In this document: positions 54,314-63,605 of the stretch, piece after piece
How positions within the stretch are numbered: the stretch's first letter is position 1
How the letters are laid out: each line of letters starts with the position of its first letter
Assembly: GCF_052044135.1 (NCBI RefSeq)
Contig: NZ_JBQDYF010000014.1
Coordinates: forward strand, 1-64,000
Direction of reading: 5' to 3'
From: Salinisphaera sp052044135
GTDB taxonomy: Bacteria; Pseudomonadota; Gammaproteobacteria; Nevskiales; Salinisphaeraceae
DNA length: 64,000 nucleotides
Notes under the pieces: model-generated
Seen by the model: the letters and a program-made list of their open reading frames with translations, nothing else
What the model was told of the DNA's origin: nothing
The model's database searches: none
Position numbers and translations under genes: made by a program

Positions 54314-57265
54314 ATGGCCGAGATGGACAAGACCTTCGACCCCCACGCGATCGAAGCCCGCTGGTATCCCGTGTGGGAGGAGCGCGGTTATTTCGCGCCC
54401 GACATGAACGCATCGGGCGACCCATTCTGCGTCATGCTGCCGCCGCCCAACGTCACCGGGCGACTGCACATGGGCCATGCCCTGGACGATACCCTCCAGG
54501 ATGCCCTGACCCGCTATCACCGCATGCGGGGCGTACCCACGCTGTGGCAGCCGGGCACCGACCATGCCGGCATCGCCACCCAGATGCTGGTCGAGCGCCA
54601 GGTCGAGGCCGAGGGCAGCTCGCGCCATGCCATGGGCCGCGAGGCCTTCGTCGAGCGTATCTGGCAGTGGAAGGCCGAATCCGGCGGCCACATCACGACC
54701 CAGATGCGGCGCCTGGGCGCCTCGGTCGACTGGTCGCGCGAGCGCTTCACCATGGACGAGGGCCTGTCCGAAGCAGTGCGCAAGGTCTTCGTCGATCTGT
54801 ACGACAAGGGCCTGATCTATCGCGGCCAGCGGCTGGTCAACTGGGACCCGGTGCTGCACACGGCGATCTCCGATCTCGAGGTCGAGAACGTCGAGGTCGA
54901 CGGCCACATGTGGCACTTCAAGTATCCGCTGGAAGGCGGCGCCACCTACGAGTACATCGAGACCGACGCCGAGGGCAACGAGACCTTCCGCGAAACGCGC
55001 GACTACATCTCGATTGCCACCACCCGTCCGGAAACCATGCTGGGCGACGGCGCGATCGCCGTACATCCGGACGACAAGCGCTACGCGCCGATCGTGGGCC
55101 TGCGCTGCGAGATTCCGGTCGGGCCGAAGACCCGGCGTCGCCTGATTCCGATCATCACCGATGACTATCCGGACCCGGACTTCGGCTCCGGCGCGGTCAA
55201 GATCACCGGCGCCCACGACTTCAACGACTATGAAGTCGCCAAGCGCAACCATATCCCCATGTATCGGCTGATGGACGAATCGGCCGCCCTGCGGACGGAC
55301 GGCGCGCCCTACGCCGACGCCGCCGCCCAGGCCGCCGCGATCGTCGCCTCGGGCGATACGCCGGATGCCATGGCCGTCGACGCCATCAATCTGGTGCCCG
55401 ACGAATACCGCGGCCTGAATCGTTTCGAGGCGCGCCGCCGGATCGTCGAAGCCATCGATGCCGAAGGCCTGATGATCACCGCCGAGGACAAGAAGATCAT
55501 GCAGCCCTACGGCGATCGTTCGGGCGACGTGATCGAGCCGATGCTCACCAACCAGTGGTTCGTCGACGCCAAAACACTGGCCAGGCCGGCGATCGAGGCC
55601 GTCGAGGACGGGCGCATCCGTTTCATCCCCGACAACTGGTCCAAGACCTACTTCGAGTGGATGCGCAACATCCAGGACTGGTGCATCTCGCGCCAGCTCT
55701 GGTGGGGCCATCGCATTCCGGCCTGGTACGACGAGGCCGGCAATGTCTACGTCGGCGCGAGTGAAGCCGATGTGCGCAACAAGCACGGCCTCGCCGAGGA
55801 CGTGGCGCTCAGCCAGGACGAGGACGTGCTCGACACCTGGTTCTCGTCCGCCCTGTGGCCGTTCTCCACGCTCGGCTGGCCGGAGCAGACCGACGCACTT
55901 GCCACCTTCTACCCGACCAACGTCCTGGTCACCGGCTTCGACATCATCTTCTTCTGGGTCGCCCGGATGATCATGATGGGCCTGGAGTTCATGGACGACG
56001 TCCCCTTCCGCGAAGTCTACATCCACGGCCTGGTGCGCGATTCCGAGGGTGCGAAGATGTCCAAGTCCAAGGGCAACGTGCTCGATCCGATCGACCTGAT
56101 CGACGGCATCGACCTGGAATCGCTGGTCGCCAAGCGCACCTCGGGCATGATGCAGCCGGCCAAGGCCGCGAAAGTGGCCAAGGCCACGCGCGCTGAATAT
56201 CCGAACGGCATCGCCGCCTACGGCACCGATGCCCTGCGCTTCACCTTCGCGGCACTCGCCTCCTACGGCCGCGACATCCGCTTCGATCTCGGCCGTGTCG
56301 AGGGTTATCGCAACTTCTGCAACAAGCTCTGGAACGCCGCGCGCTTCGCGCTCATGCAGGTGCCCGACGACTTCGTCCCGGCCGACGACGAAAACATCGA
56401 GTTGTCGATGGCCGACCGCTGGATCGTGTCGCGCCTGCAACAGCTCGAAGCCGACATGGCCACACATTTCGACAGCTATCGCTTCGATCTGGCGGCCAAT
56501 GCCATCCACGATTTCACCTGGCACCACTTCTGCGACTGGTACCTGGAGCTGATCAAGCCGGTGCTCTCCGGCGATGCCCCGGAGGCCGCCAAGGCCGGCA
56601 CCCGCCGTACGCTGGTGCGCACGCTGGAAACGACGCTGCGCCTGCTGCACCCGTTGATGCCGTTCATCACCGAGGAAATCTGGCAACGCGTGGCGCCGCT
56701 CGCGCGCGGTCGCGCGCTCGCCGCCGCGGGGGAAAGCATTTCCGTGCAGCCCTTCCCGGCCGCCGACGACTCGCGCATCGACGCCAACGCCGAAGCCGAC
56801 ATCGAGTGGCTGAAAAAAGTCATCAACGGCCTGCGCACGATCCGCGGCGAAATGGATATCGCGCCGCGCCAGAAGATTCCGCTGGTCGTGGCCAATGCCA
56901 GTGCGACCGATCGCGAGCGCCTCGCCGTGCACCGTGCCGCCATCGATTTCCTGGCCGGCGTGGCATCCATCGACGAACGGCCCGCCGCCGAGATTCCCGA
57001 ATCCGCCGTGGCACTGGTCGGCGACATGCAGCTGCGCGTGCCGCTGGCCGGGCTGATCGACACCGAGGCCGAACTGGCCCGGCTCGACAAGCGCCTGGCC
57101 AAGCTGGAAAAGGACCTGAACGGCGTGCGTGGCCGCCTGGCCAGCGACTCGTTCGTTGCCAAGGCGCCGGCCGAGGTGGTGGACAAGGCGCGCGCCCAGG
57201 CCGAGGAGCTTGAGCGCGAGCAGGTCGAACTCACCGAGCAGCGCGGGCGCATCGCCGCACTGTAG
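54314..57265 (+). CDS. valS: Valyl-tRNA synthetase
   Basis: Class Ia synthetase charging tRNA-Val, with editing of threonine. From the ATG at 54314 it has 983 residues. The HIGH motif is HMGH (52-55) in PPPNVTGRLHMGHAL. The CP1 editing domain spans about 180-420 (TTRPETMLGDGAIAVHP). The KMSKS motif is at 581-585 in GAKMSKSKGNVLDP. An anticodon-binding helical domain and a C-terminal coiled coil (about 915-983, ELARLDKRLAKLEKDLNGV) follow. A 98-bp gap separates it from holC; an in-frame start at 54212 would overlap holC and is rejected. Confidence 0.97.
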   Translation: MAEMDKTFDPHAIEARWYPVWEERGYFAPDMNASGDPFCVMLPPPNVTGRLHMGHALDDTLQDALTRYHRMRGVPTLWQPGTDHAGIATQMLVERQVEAEGSSRHAMGREAFVERIWQWKAESGGHITTQMRRLGASVDWSRERFTMDEGLSEAVRKVFVDLYDKGLIYRGQRLVNWDPVLHTAISDLEVENVEVDGHMWHFKYPLEGGATYEYIETDAEGNETFRETRDYISIATTRPETMLGDGAIAVHPDDKRYAPIVGLRCEIPVGPKTRRRLIPIITDDYPDPDFGSGAVKITGAHDFNDYEVAKRNHIPMYRLMDESAALRTDGAPYADAAAQAAAIVASGDTPDAMAVDAINLVPDEYRGLNRFEARRRIVEAIDAEGLMITAEDKKIMQPYGDRSGDVIEPMLTNQWFVDAKTLARPAIEAVEDGRIRFIPDNWSKTYFEWMRNIQDWCISRQLWWGHRIPAWYDEAGNVYVGASEADVRNKHGLAEDVALSQDEDVLDTWFSSALWPFSTLGWPEQTDALATFYPTNVLVTGFDIIFFWVARMIMMGLEFMDDVPFREVYIHGLVRDSEGAKMSKSKGNVLDPIDLIDGIDLESLVAKRTSGMMQPAKAAKVAKATRAEYPNGIAAYGTDALRFTFAALASYGRDIRFDLGRVEGYRNFCNKLWNAARFALMQVPDDFVPADDENIELSMADRWIVSRLQQLEADMATHFDSYRFDLAANAIHDFTWHHFCDWYLELIKPVLSGDAPEAAKAGTRRTLVRTLETTLRLLHPLMPFITEEIWQRVAPLARGRALAAAGESISVQPFPAADDSRIDANAEADIEWLKKVINGLRTIRGEMDIAPRQKIPLVVANASATDRERLAVHRAAIDFLAGVASIDERPAAEIPESAVALVGDMQLRVPLAGLIDTEAELARLDKRLAKLEKDLNGVRGRLASDSFVAKAPAEVVDKARAQAEELEREQVELTEQRGRIAAL

Positions 57266-57388
57266 GCGCGCCCGGGCGCGCTGAAAGCGGCGCGACGACG
57301 ACTTGCCTGTGCGACATCCGGCACCACATCACAATCAATGAGGAGAGCGCCGGCTCGATGTCGGCCGGCGTGCCGAACGAGGTTGACC

Positions 57389-57898
57389 ATGGCCGCACGA
57401 CTGTTACTGCTGTTCATCATCGCGCCGATCATCGAGCTGTTTCTGCTGGTCAAGATCGGCGGCATTATCGGCGTGATTCCGACCATTGCCCTGGTGCTGC
57501 TGACCGCCCTGATCGGCAGCCAGCTGGTACGGCGGCAGGGGTTGGGCGTGATGAACCGTATCCGCGCGGCGCAGGCGCGTGGCGAGGCCCCGGCCCTGCC
57601 GATGCTCGACGGCGCGGCCCTGCTTCTGGCCGGTTTCTTCCTGCTTACCCCCGGCTTCATATCGGACGCGCTCGGCTTTGTGCTGCTCATTCCGCAACTG
57701 CGCAGGCGATTGGCGAAAAACCTGCTATCACGCTTCGTGATTCTCACCCCGGGCGGCGGCGGATTCGGCCGCGGCCCGTTCGGCCGCGGCCCGTTCGGCG
57801 GCGGTGCCGACGACGGCACGATCGAAGGTGAATACCAGCGCAAGTCCGGTCGCGCGGATGGCGCGCACCACGACAACCGGCTCGACCGCGACGACTGA
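57389..57898 (+). CDS. fxsA: FxsA-family membrane protein
   Basis: Inner-membrane protein of the FxsA/STAGE family, named for suppression of F-exclusion of phage T7. The 169 residues have about four hydrophobic stretches: LLLLFIIAPIIELFLLVKIGG, GVIPTIALVLLTALIGSQL, AALLLAGFFLLTPGFISDAL and FVLLIPQL. The conserved PGFISD motif is included. The hydrophilic tail contains a tandem FGRGPFGRGPFGGG repeat, then an acidic, histidine-rich end. It starts about 120 bp after valS. The in-frame start at 57338 adds arginine-rich residues and is rejected. Confidence 0.9.
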   Translation: MAARLLLLFIIAPIIELFLLVKIGGIIGVIPTIALVLLTALIGSQLVRRQGLGVMNRIRAAQARGEAPALPMLDGAALLLAGFFLLTPGFISDALGFVLLIPQLRRRLAKNLLSRFVILTPGGGGFGRGPFGRGPFGGGADDGTIEGEYQRKSGRADGAHHDNRLDRDD

Positions 57899-57973
57899 TC
57901 CGCCAGCGCACTGGATGTCTTTCAGGCGCGGCTTCGATAATCTGGTGAGCCTGTCACCCTCCCCGATGCAAGC

Positions 57974-58930
57974 ATGTCGTCCCGACCGCCCCTACAGCCC
58001 GATGCAACGGAGCGCGCGGCCATCGCCGGCGCCCTCGACCGCGCGCGCCGCGCCATCGGCCAGCGGCTGTACGACAAGGATCACGCGATTCGACTGGCAC
58101 TCGCCTGCCTGCTGGCCGATGGCCACCTGCTGATCGAGGATATTCCGGGCGTGGGCAAGACCACGCTGGCACACGGACTGGCGGATGCGCTGGGGCTGGC
58201 GTTCTCGCGCATCCAGTTCGTCTCCGATCTGCTGCCGAGCGATATTCTCGGTGTATCGGTATTCGACAGGAACGAGGCCGAATTCGTATTCCGGCCCGGC
58301 GCGATCTTCGCGGAACTGGTGCTGGCCGATGAGATCAACCGCGCCAGCCCGCGCACCCAGAGCGCATTGCTGGAGGCCATGGCCGAACGCCAGGTCACCA
58401 TCGAAGGCGTGACCCACCGGCTCGAGGCGCCCTTCAACGTGCTGGCCACCCAGAACCCGGCGGATCACAGTGGCACATTCAACCTGCCGGATTCGCAGCT
58501 CGATCGTTTTCTCATGCGGATCGATCTCGGCTATCCCTCGCGCATGGCCGAGCGCCGGCTGCTCGCGGGCGGCGTGTCCCGGGTGGACGCGTCGCATGAC
58601 CGGCTGGCGCCGGTCGCCGGGCCGAACGACCTGATCGCCTGGCAGCGCGCGGCCGCGGCCACCCTCGTGCGCGATCCGCTGCTCGATTACCTGCAGGCCC
58701 TGATCGAGCACAGCCGTAGCGCGAGTGCGTGCGAACGCGGGCTGTCGCCGCGCGGCGGGCTCGCGCTGCGGCGCGCGGCCCAGGCCTGGGCGTTGATCGA
58801 TGGCCGCGATCACGTATTGCCCGAAGACGTCCAGGCCGTGCTGCCGGCGGTGGTCGATCATCGCCTCACCCTGCGCGAGCGCGACGCCGGCAAGCCCTCC
58901 GCGTACCTCCTGGCCCGCGTCGACGTATAA
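57974..58930 (+). CDS. MoxR-family AAA+ ATPase
   Basis: Chaperone-like AAA+ ATPase, 318 residues. Walker A is PGVGKTT (58-64), Walker B ADEIN (118-122). The sensor-1 region is FNVLATQNP and the MoxR-specific block SRIQFVSDLLPSDILG. It is followed by a DUF58 protein and a membrane transglutaminase, the classic MoxR-DUF58-TgpA operon. Its job is probably remodelling or metal insertion for a partner in that operon. No von Willebrand (VWA) domain gene is next to it, unlike in many MoxR loci. Confidence 0.93.
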   Translation: MSSRPPLQPDATERAAIAGALDRARRAIGQRLYDKDHAIRLALACLLADGHLLIEDIPGVGKTTLAHGLADALGLAFSRIQFVSDLLPSDILGVSVFDRNEAEFVFRPGAIFAELVLADEINRASPRTQSALLEAMAERQVTIEGVTHRLEAPFNVLATQNPADHSGTFNLPDSQLDRFLMRIDLGYPSRMAERRLLAGGVSRVDASHDRLAPVAGPNDLIAWQRAAAATLVRDPLLDYLQALIEHSRSASACERGLSPRGGLALRRAAQAWALIDGRDHVLPEDVQAVLPAVVDHRLTLRERDAGKPSAYLLARVDV

Positions 58931-58946
58931 CGCCTTGGCGCTCGGC

Positions 58947-59891
58947 ATGCCGCTTAGCCACCGTATCGACGCCGCCATCCGCCGGCGTGCACCGAGCGGA
59001 CCGCCGCCGCTGCGCATTCCGGCGCGCCGCGTCTACATCGTGCCGAGCGCGACCGGCGCACTGTTCGGCGTGCTGCTGGTCGTCATGCTCGCCGGAGCGA
59101 CCAACTACGGCAACAATCTCGCCTTCACCCTGACCTTCTGGCTGGCCGCCGCCGCACTGGTTTCCATGCATCGTGCGCATCGCAATCTCGCCGGGTTGGC
59201 GCTGGCCGAGGTCCAGGCGGCGCCGGTATTCGCCGGCGAGACCGCGTGCTTCGTCATCGAGCTGGCAAGCCATGCGCGGCCGGTGCGCCGGGGTCTGCAC
59301 GTCGCCGGCGGCGCCACCGACATCGGCCGCGCGCTCGCGGTCGATCGCGAACGGGCCGGGCAGGCGTCCATCGCGGTACCGACACACGGCCGCGGCCGGC
59401 TGAACTGCCCGCGTCTGACCATCAGCAGCCGCTACCCGATGGGCCTGTTTCGTTGCTGGAGCCATGCCGCGCCCAGCGCCCGGGTGCTGGTCTACCCGGC
59501 GCCCATCGATCGGCTCGGGCCTGCCGCCATGGCGCAGGCCGGCGACGAGGGTCACACCGAGCCGGCCCGCGCCGGCGAGGCCCTGTTCGCCGGCCATCGC
59601 CGTTTCCAGACCGGCGATTCCCGGCGTCGTATCGACTGGAAAGCCAGCGCGCGTACCGACGATCTGATCATCACCGAGCACCACGACACCCGCGCGCCCA
59701 GCCATTGGTTCGACTATGCCACGCTCGATGCGCTGGCCCCCGAGGCGCGCCTGTCGCAGCTCGCCTACTGGGTGGTCGAGGCCGATCGACACGGCGCCGT
59801 CTATGGCTTGCGCCTGCCGCGGCAAACGCTCGGCCCGGCCACGGGAACGGCCCACCGGCGCGACTGTCTCGAAGCACTGGCCCTGTTCTGA
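58947..59891 (+). CDS. DUF58 domain protein
   Basis: A 314-residue protein of the DUF58 family that accompanies MoxR ATPases. Two adjacent hydrophobic helices near the N-terminus (about 32-70, VVMLAGATNYGNNLAFTLTF) anchor it in the membrane. The rest is soluble. The family signature GDSRRRIDWKASAR is at about 226-239, preceded by a VWA-like fold region. The in-frame start at 58800 overlaps the MoxR gene and is rejected; ATG 58947 lies 17 bp after it. Its stop overlaps the next ATG by one base. Exact function unknown. Confidence 0.88.
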   Translation: MPLSHRIDAAIRRRAPSGPPPLRIPARRVYIVPSATGALFGVLLVVMLAGATNYGNNLAFTLTFWLAAAALVSMHRAHRNLAGLALAEVQAAPVFAGETACFVIELASHARPVRRGLHVAGGATDIGRALAVDRERAGQASIAVPTHGRGRLNCPRLTISSRYPMGLFRCWSHAAPSARVLVYPAPIDRLGPAAMAQAGDEGHTEPARAGEALFAGHRRFQTGDSRRRIDWKASARTDDLIITEHHDTRAPSHWFDYATLDALAPEARLSQLAYWVVEADRHGAVYGLRLPRQTLGPATGTAHRRDCLEALALF

Positions 59892-61885
59892 TGGCGGCTA
59901 CCGGAGCCATCCACACGGTCCGCGCCGTCAGCCGCGGCGAGCGGCTCGCGCTGACCGCGCTGGTGGCTGTCATTTGCGGCCCGCACATTCTGCATCTGCC
60001 GTTCTGGGTGAGCTTCGCCGCCGCCGCGCTGCTGGCCTGGAACGTGCTGCGGATCCTGCTCGGGCAGGCCACGCCACACGGTCTGCTGCGCGCGCTGCTC
60101 ACCATCGCCGGGGTGAGCGCGGTGTTTCTCGGCTTCGGCCACCTCAACGGACAGACCGCGGGCGTGGCGCTGCTCGTGCTCATGCTGGCGCTCAAGCTCA
60201 GCGAAACCCAGCGCTATCGCGATGTGGTGATCGTGCTGGCGCTGTGCTGCTTCGTACTGGTGACCCAGTTCCTGTTCTCGCAGTCGCTGGGCATGGCGCT
60301 GTACCTGATCGGCGGCAGCTGGCTGATCGTGGCCGCTTTCGTACACATCCACGCCGGAGACGACGCCCCGCCCTCGACATCGGCCGCGGAGTCGGCCCGC
60401 CTGCTGGCATTGGCGATTCCGGTGGCGGCGGCATTGTTCGTGCTGTTTCCCCGCCTGCCCGGCCCGCTCTGGGGCCTGCCCGCCGACAACGGCAACACCG
60501 CGCGCACGGGTCTGTCGGACACGATGTCGCCGGGCTCGATCGCCGATCTGGCCCGCTCGGGCGCGGTCGCGTTTCGCGTGCGCTTCGACGGCCCCGCGCC
60601 GCCACCGGCGCTCCGCTACTGGCGCGGGCCGGTGCTCTGGGATTACGACCACGGCACCTGGCACACGGGCCCGGGCGTCGCCCGCGATATCGCGCCGGCC
60701 AGCGTACACGCCGACGGCCCGACCCTCCGCACCGATATCACCCTCGCCCCCAGCCACAAGCGCTGGCTGATCGCGCTCGACATGCCGCTGACTGTCAACG
60801 CCGCGCATCGACGCACGGCCGGCGGCAACTGGGTCGCGCCCCGGCCCATCGACCAGCGCGTCCGCTACATCGCGCGCTCGGCCACGCAATACACCCTGGA
60901 CGCCAATCTGACACCGGCCGCCCGACAACGCGCGCTCGCACTGCCGGCCACGGGCAATCCGCGCGCCCGCGCGCTGGCCCACCGCTGGGCACGGCACGAC
61001 CCGGGCGCCCGCGCGGTGGTGCATAGCGCGCTCGATTTTCTACGGCGCGGCGGTTTCAGTTATACCCTCGACCCGCCGCGGACCTCGCGCGACAACAGCG
61101 TCGACGACTTCCTGTTCACCACCCGCGCCGGCTTCTGCGAGCACTTTGCGGGCGCTTTCACGTTCCTGATGCGCGCCGCCGGCGTGCCGGCCCGCGTGGT
61201 CACCGGCTACCAGGGCGCCGAACACGCCAGCCTCGGCGATTACTGGATCGTGCGCGATTCCGACGCCCATGCCTGGAGCGAAGTCTGGCTCGCCGGCGCC
61301 GGCTGGGTGCGCGTGGACCCGACCGCAGCGGCGGCACCGAAGCGTATCGCGGACGGCATCGACGCAGCGGTGGCCGACACCGGCGATCTGCCGTACATGG
61401 CCGGCGGCCACGGCCGCGATGCCTGGTATCGCGCGCGCATGCTCTGGGATGCGGTCGACGCGGGCTGGAACCGCTGGTTTCTCGCCTACGGTCCGGACCT
61501 CCAGCAACGTCTGTTCGCGGCCCTCGGCATCGCCGGCTTCGGCACCGCGATCGCCATCCTGACCGGGCTCGTGGTCGGTCTGCTGATGCTGGTGTCGCTT
61601 TGGCTCGCCTGGCGCATGCAGGCCGCCCGCGAGCCTGATCCGGTGGTGCGCGCCTGGCAGGGTGTGTGTCGCCGGCTCGCCCGCCGCGGCATCGCCCGCC
61701 GCACCGGCGAGACACCGGCCCATTACGCCGAGCGCGTCGCGGCCCGGCATCCGGCGCTCGCCCGTGCGATCACGGATCTCGCCGCGCGCTATTCGCGGTT
61801 ACGCTATGCTGCGACGCCCGGCCCTGCCGAGCGTCGCGATTTCATTCGCCGTGCCCGCCGGTTTCATCCACTGCGGCGCGGCTGA
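59891..61885 (+). CDS. Membrane transglutaminase-like protein TgpA
   Basis: Inner-membrane protein with a periplasmic transglutaminase/protease-like domain, 664 residues. The N-terminal ~190 residues contain about six to seven hydrophobic helices. A DUF3488-type region follows. The transglutaminase core has the catalytic triad C416 (RAGFCEHFAGAF), H460 (DSDAHAWSEVW) and D476 (WVRVDPTAA). One more helix (about 555-580) precedes a C-terminal DUF4129-like segment (ETPAHYAERVAARHP). TgpA of Pseudomonas is essential; the target is not known. Translation is coupled to the DUF58 gene (TGATG). Confidence 0.92.
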   Translation: MAATGAIHTVRAVSRGERLALTALVAVICGPHILHLPFWVSFAAAALLAWNVLRILLGQATPHGLLRALLTIAGVSAVFLGFGHLNGQTAGVALLVLMLALKLSETQRYRDVVIVLALCCFVLVTQFLFSQSLGMALYLIGGSWLIVAAFVHIHAGDDAPPSTSAAESARLLALAIPVAAALFVLFPRLPGPLWGLPADNGNTARTGLSDTMSPGSIADLARSGAVAFRVRFDGPAPPPALRYWRGPVLWDYDHGTWHTGPGVARDIAPASVHADGPTLRTDITLAPSHKRWLIALDMPLTVNAAHRRTAGGNWVAPRPIDQRVRYIARSATQYTLDANLTPAARQRALALPATGNPRARALAHRWARHDPGARAVVHSALDFLRRGGFSYTLDPPRTSRDNSVDDFLFTTRAGFCEHFAGAFTFLMRAAGVPARVVTGYQGAEHASLGDYWIVRDSDAHAWSEVWLAGAGWVRVDPTAAAAPKRIADGIDAAVADTGDLPYMAGGHGRDAWYRARMLWDAVDAGWNRWFLAYGPDLQQRLFAALGIAGFGTAIAILTGLVVGLLMLVSLWLAWRMQAAREPDPVVRAWQGVCRRLARRGIARRTGETPAHYAERVAARHPALARAITDLAARYSRLRYAATPGPAERRDFIRRARRFHPLRRG

Positions 61886-61901
61886 AGGCCTAGGAGAGAC
61901 C

Positions 61902-62456
61902 ATGGATCCACGCCGCTATTGCCCCGTCTGCGCCACGCCGCTGGTCGTGCGCGAGATCGCCGACATGGATCGTCTGGCCTGCCCGGCGGACGACTGCGGT
62001 TATATCTTCTGGGACAACCCGATCCCGGTGGTTGCGGGCGTGGTCGAACACGAGGGCCATCTGGTGTTCGCGCGCAACGCGAAATGGCCGCGGGGCATGT
62101 ACGGCCTGGTCACCGGCTTTCTGGAACCGCGCGAAGACCCGGCCGAAGGCGTGGTGCGCGAGGTGGCCGAGGAACTGGGCATCGAGGCCGAGATCACCGA
62201 ATTCATCGGCGCCTACGGCTTCGCCCGCAAGAACCAGCTGTTGCTGGCCTACCACCTCGTCGGCCAGGGCGAGATCGCGCTCAACGAGGAACTGGCCGAA
62301 TGGTTCCACGTGCCCAAGCACGAGGCCGAATACTGGCCCGGCGGCACCGGCCTGGCCGTGCGCGACTGGCTGCGCGCCCAGGGCTACGACCCACAGCCGC
62401 GCGAATTGCCGGCCCAGGTCGAAGCCTGGCTGAAGGCACCGCCGGATATGGACTGA
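61902..62456 (+). CDS. Nudix hydrolase with N-terminal zinc ribbon
   Basis: Predicted nucleotide-diphosphate hydrolase, 184 residues from the ATG at 61902, preceded by TAGGAGAG. A zinc ribbon (C7, C10, C27, C32) precedes a Nudix domain. The Nudix box is complete at 72-94: G, then E five residues later, then REVAEELGI. The layout resembles the C-terminal half of NudC (NADH pyrophosphatase) but lacks the NudC N-domain and its SQPWPFPxS signature, so the substrate is open. It begins 16 bp after the transglutaminase gene and is probably cotranscribed with it. Confidence 0.87.
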   Translation: MDPRRYCPVCATPLVVREIADMDRLACPADDCGYIFWDNPIPVVAGVVEHEGHLVFARNAKWPRGMYGLVTGFLEPREDPAEGVVREVAEELGIEAEITEFIGAYGFARKNQLLLAYHLVGQGEIALNEELAEWFHVPKHEAEYWPGGTGLAVRDWLRAQGYDPQPRELPAQVEAWLKAPPDMD

Positions 62457-62521
62457 TACACGCCCCCGAACACCGTTCGGCTCAATCCGGCGCGGCGCGC
62501 GCACCGGCGGTCGCATTCCGG

Positions 62522-62550
62522 GAATCGCGGCCACGGCGTGGCCGCGATTC
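62522..62550. terminator. Strong shared hairpin between Nudix and quinone oxidoreductase genes
   Basis: Perfect 13-bp stem GAATCGCGGCCAC/GTGGCCGCGATTC with loop GGC, in the convergent gap and reaching the oxidoreductase stop codon. No T run on either strand, but position suits a bidirectional transcript end. Confidence 0.6.
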
Positions 62551-63532
62551 AGTCGGTATCGGGGGTGATCACCAGCTTGCCGGAGACCTCGCGGTTCGCG
62601 AGCGCGGCGATCGCCTCGCCGCCGCGGGCCAGCGGATACACGCCGCCGATGTGGGGGCGCAGGCGGCCTTCGCGGATCCACTCGAAAACCGTCTCGAGCT
62701 GTTTGGCGTTCGCCTCCGGCTCACGCTGCACGAAGCTTCCCCAGAACACGCCGATGATCGAAGCGCCCTTGAGCAGGGCCAGGTTCAAGGGCGGCTTGGG
62801 AATATCGCCGCTGGCGAAGCCGATCACGAGCAACCGCCCACGCCAGGCCGTGCCGCGCAGCGCGGCTTCCGTCGCGGCGCCGCCCACCGGGTCGTAGACC
62901 ACGTCCACGCCGGCGCCGCCGGTCAGATCCTTGAGTGCCTGTTTCAGGTCGGTACTTGCGTAATTGATCGTCTCGTCCGCGCCATGTTCGCGGCATATGG
63001 AGAGCCTGGCCTCGCTCGACGCGGCCGCGATTACATGCGCGCCCAGCGCCTTGCCGATCTCGATCGCGGCCAGCCCCACCCCGCCCGAGGCGCCCAGCAC
63101 CAACAGGCTTTCGCCCGCGGCGAGTCCGGCCCGGTCGGCCAGGGCATGGTAGCTCGTGCCATAGGTCATCACGCACGCCGAGGCGGTCACGTAATCCAGC
63201 CCCGCCGGCTTGGGCATGACCCGGTCGGCCCCGGCCACCACCTGTTCCGCAAATGCGCCGTACCCCGTGAATGCGATCACGTCGTCGCCGGGCCGTACAC
63301 GGGTCACGTTCTCGCCGACGGCCGCGACGGTGCCGGCCAGCTCGCCGCCCGGCGAAAACGGCAGCTCGGGCTTGAGTTGATACTTGTCCTGGATGATCAG
63401 ACTGTCCGGGAAATTGACCGCGGCGGCGCGCATGTCGATGAGAACCTGGTCCGGCCCGACCGGCGGCGTGTCGACCTCTTCGAGCACCAGCGTCTCGGGC
63501 GGCCCGAACTGTTTGCAGCGCAATGCCTTCAT
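62549..63532 (-). CDS. NADPH:quinone oxidoreductase-type MDR protein
   Basis: Zinc-free medium-chain dehydrogenase/reductase of the quinone oxidoreductase group, 327 residues from the ATG at 63532. The N-terminal GroES-like domain (about 25-130) has PFSPGGELAGTVAAVG and PGDDVIAFTGYGAFAE. The Rossmann domain has GASGGVGLAAIEIGKALGA (from 147). The catalytic zinc ligands of alcohol dehydrogenases are absent. It lies about 70 bp after an acyl-CoA dehydrogenase gene on the same strand; such pairs are common in acyl-CoA metabolism, but the real substrate is unknown. Confidence 0.88.
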   Translation of the reverse strand: MKALRCKQFGPPETLVLEEVDTPPVGPDQVLIDMRAAAVNFPDSLIIQDKYQLKPELPFSPGGELAGTVAAVGENVTRVRPGDDVIAFTGYGAFAEQVVAGADRVMPKPAGLDYVTASACVMTYGTSYHALADRAGLAAGESLLVLGASGGVGLAAIEIGKALGAHVIAAASSEARLSICREHGADETINYASTDLKQALKDLTGGAGVDVVYDPVGGAATEAALRGTAWRGRLLVIGFASGDIPKPPLNLALLKGASIIGVFWGSFVQREPEANAKQLETVFEWIREGRLRPHIGGVYPLARGGEAIAALANREVSGKLVITPDTD

Positions 63533-63605
63533 GGCGATATCCCTTGATTGATGATGGGCAGCGACGCGGGCCCGCGACGGCATGCCGGTGTGATCGGCGC
63601 CCGGC

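Noticed and set aside
54179..56932. 917-codon minus-strand frame opposite valS
   Set aside because: Antisense shadow of valS.
57770..57810. Repeat array in fxsA
   Set aside because: A two-copy in-frame GRGPF coding repeat in the protein tail, not a CRISPR or mobile repeat.
59246..59890. Possible 215-residue N-terminal extension of the transglutaminase protein
   Set aside because: The stretch is the +1 shadow of the DUF58 gene; the ATG at 59891 gives the standard membrane-anchored N-terminus.
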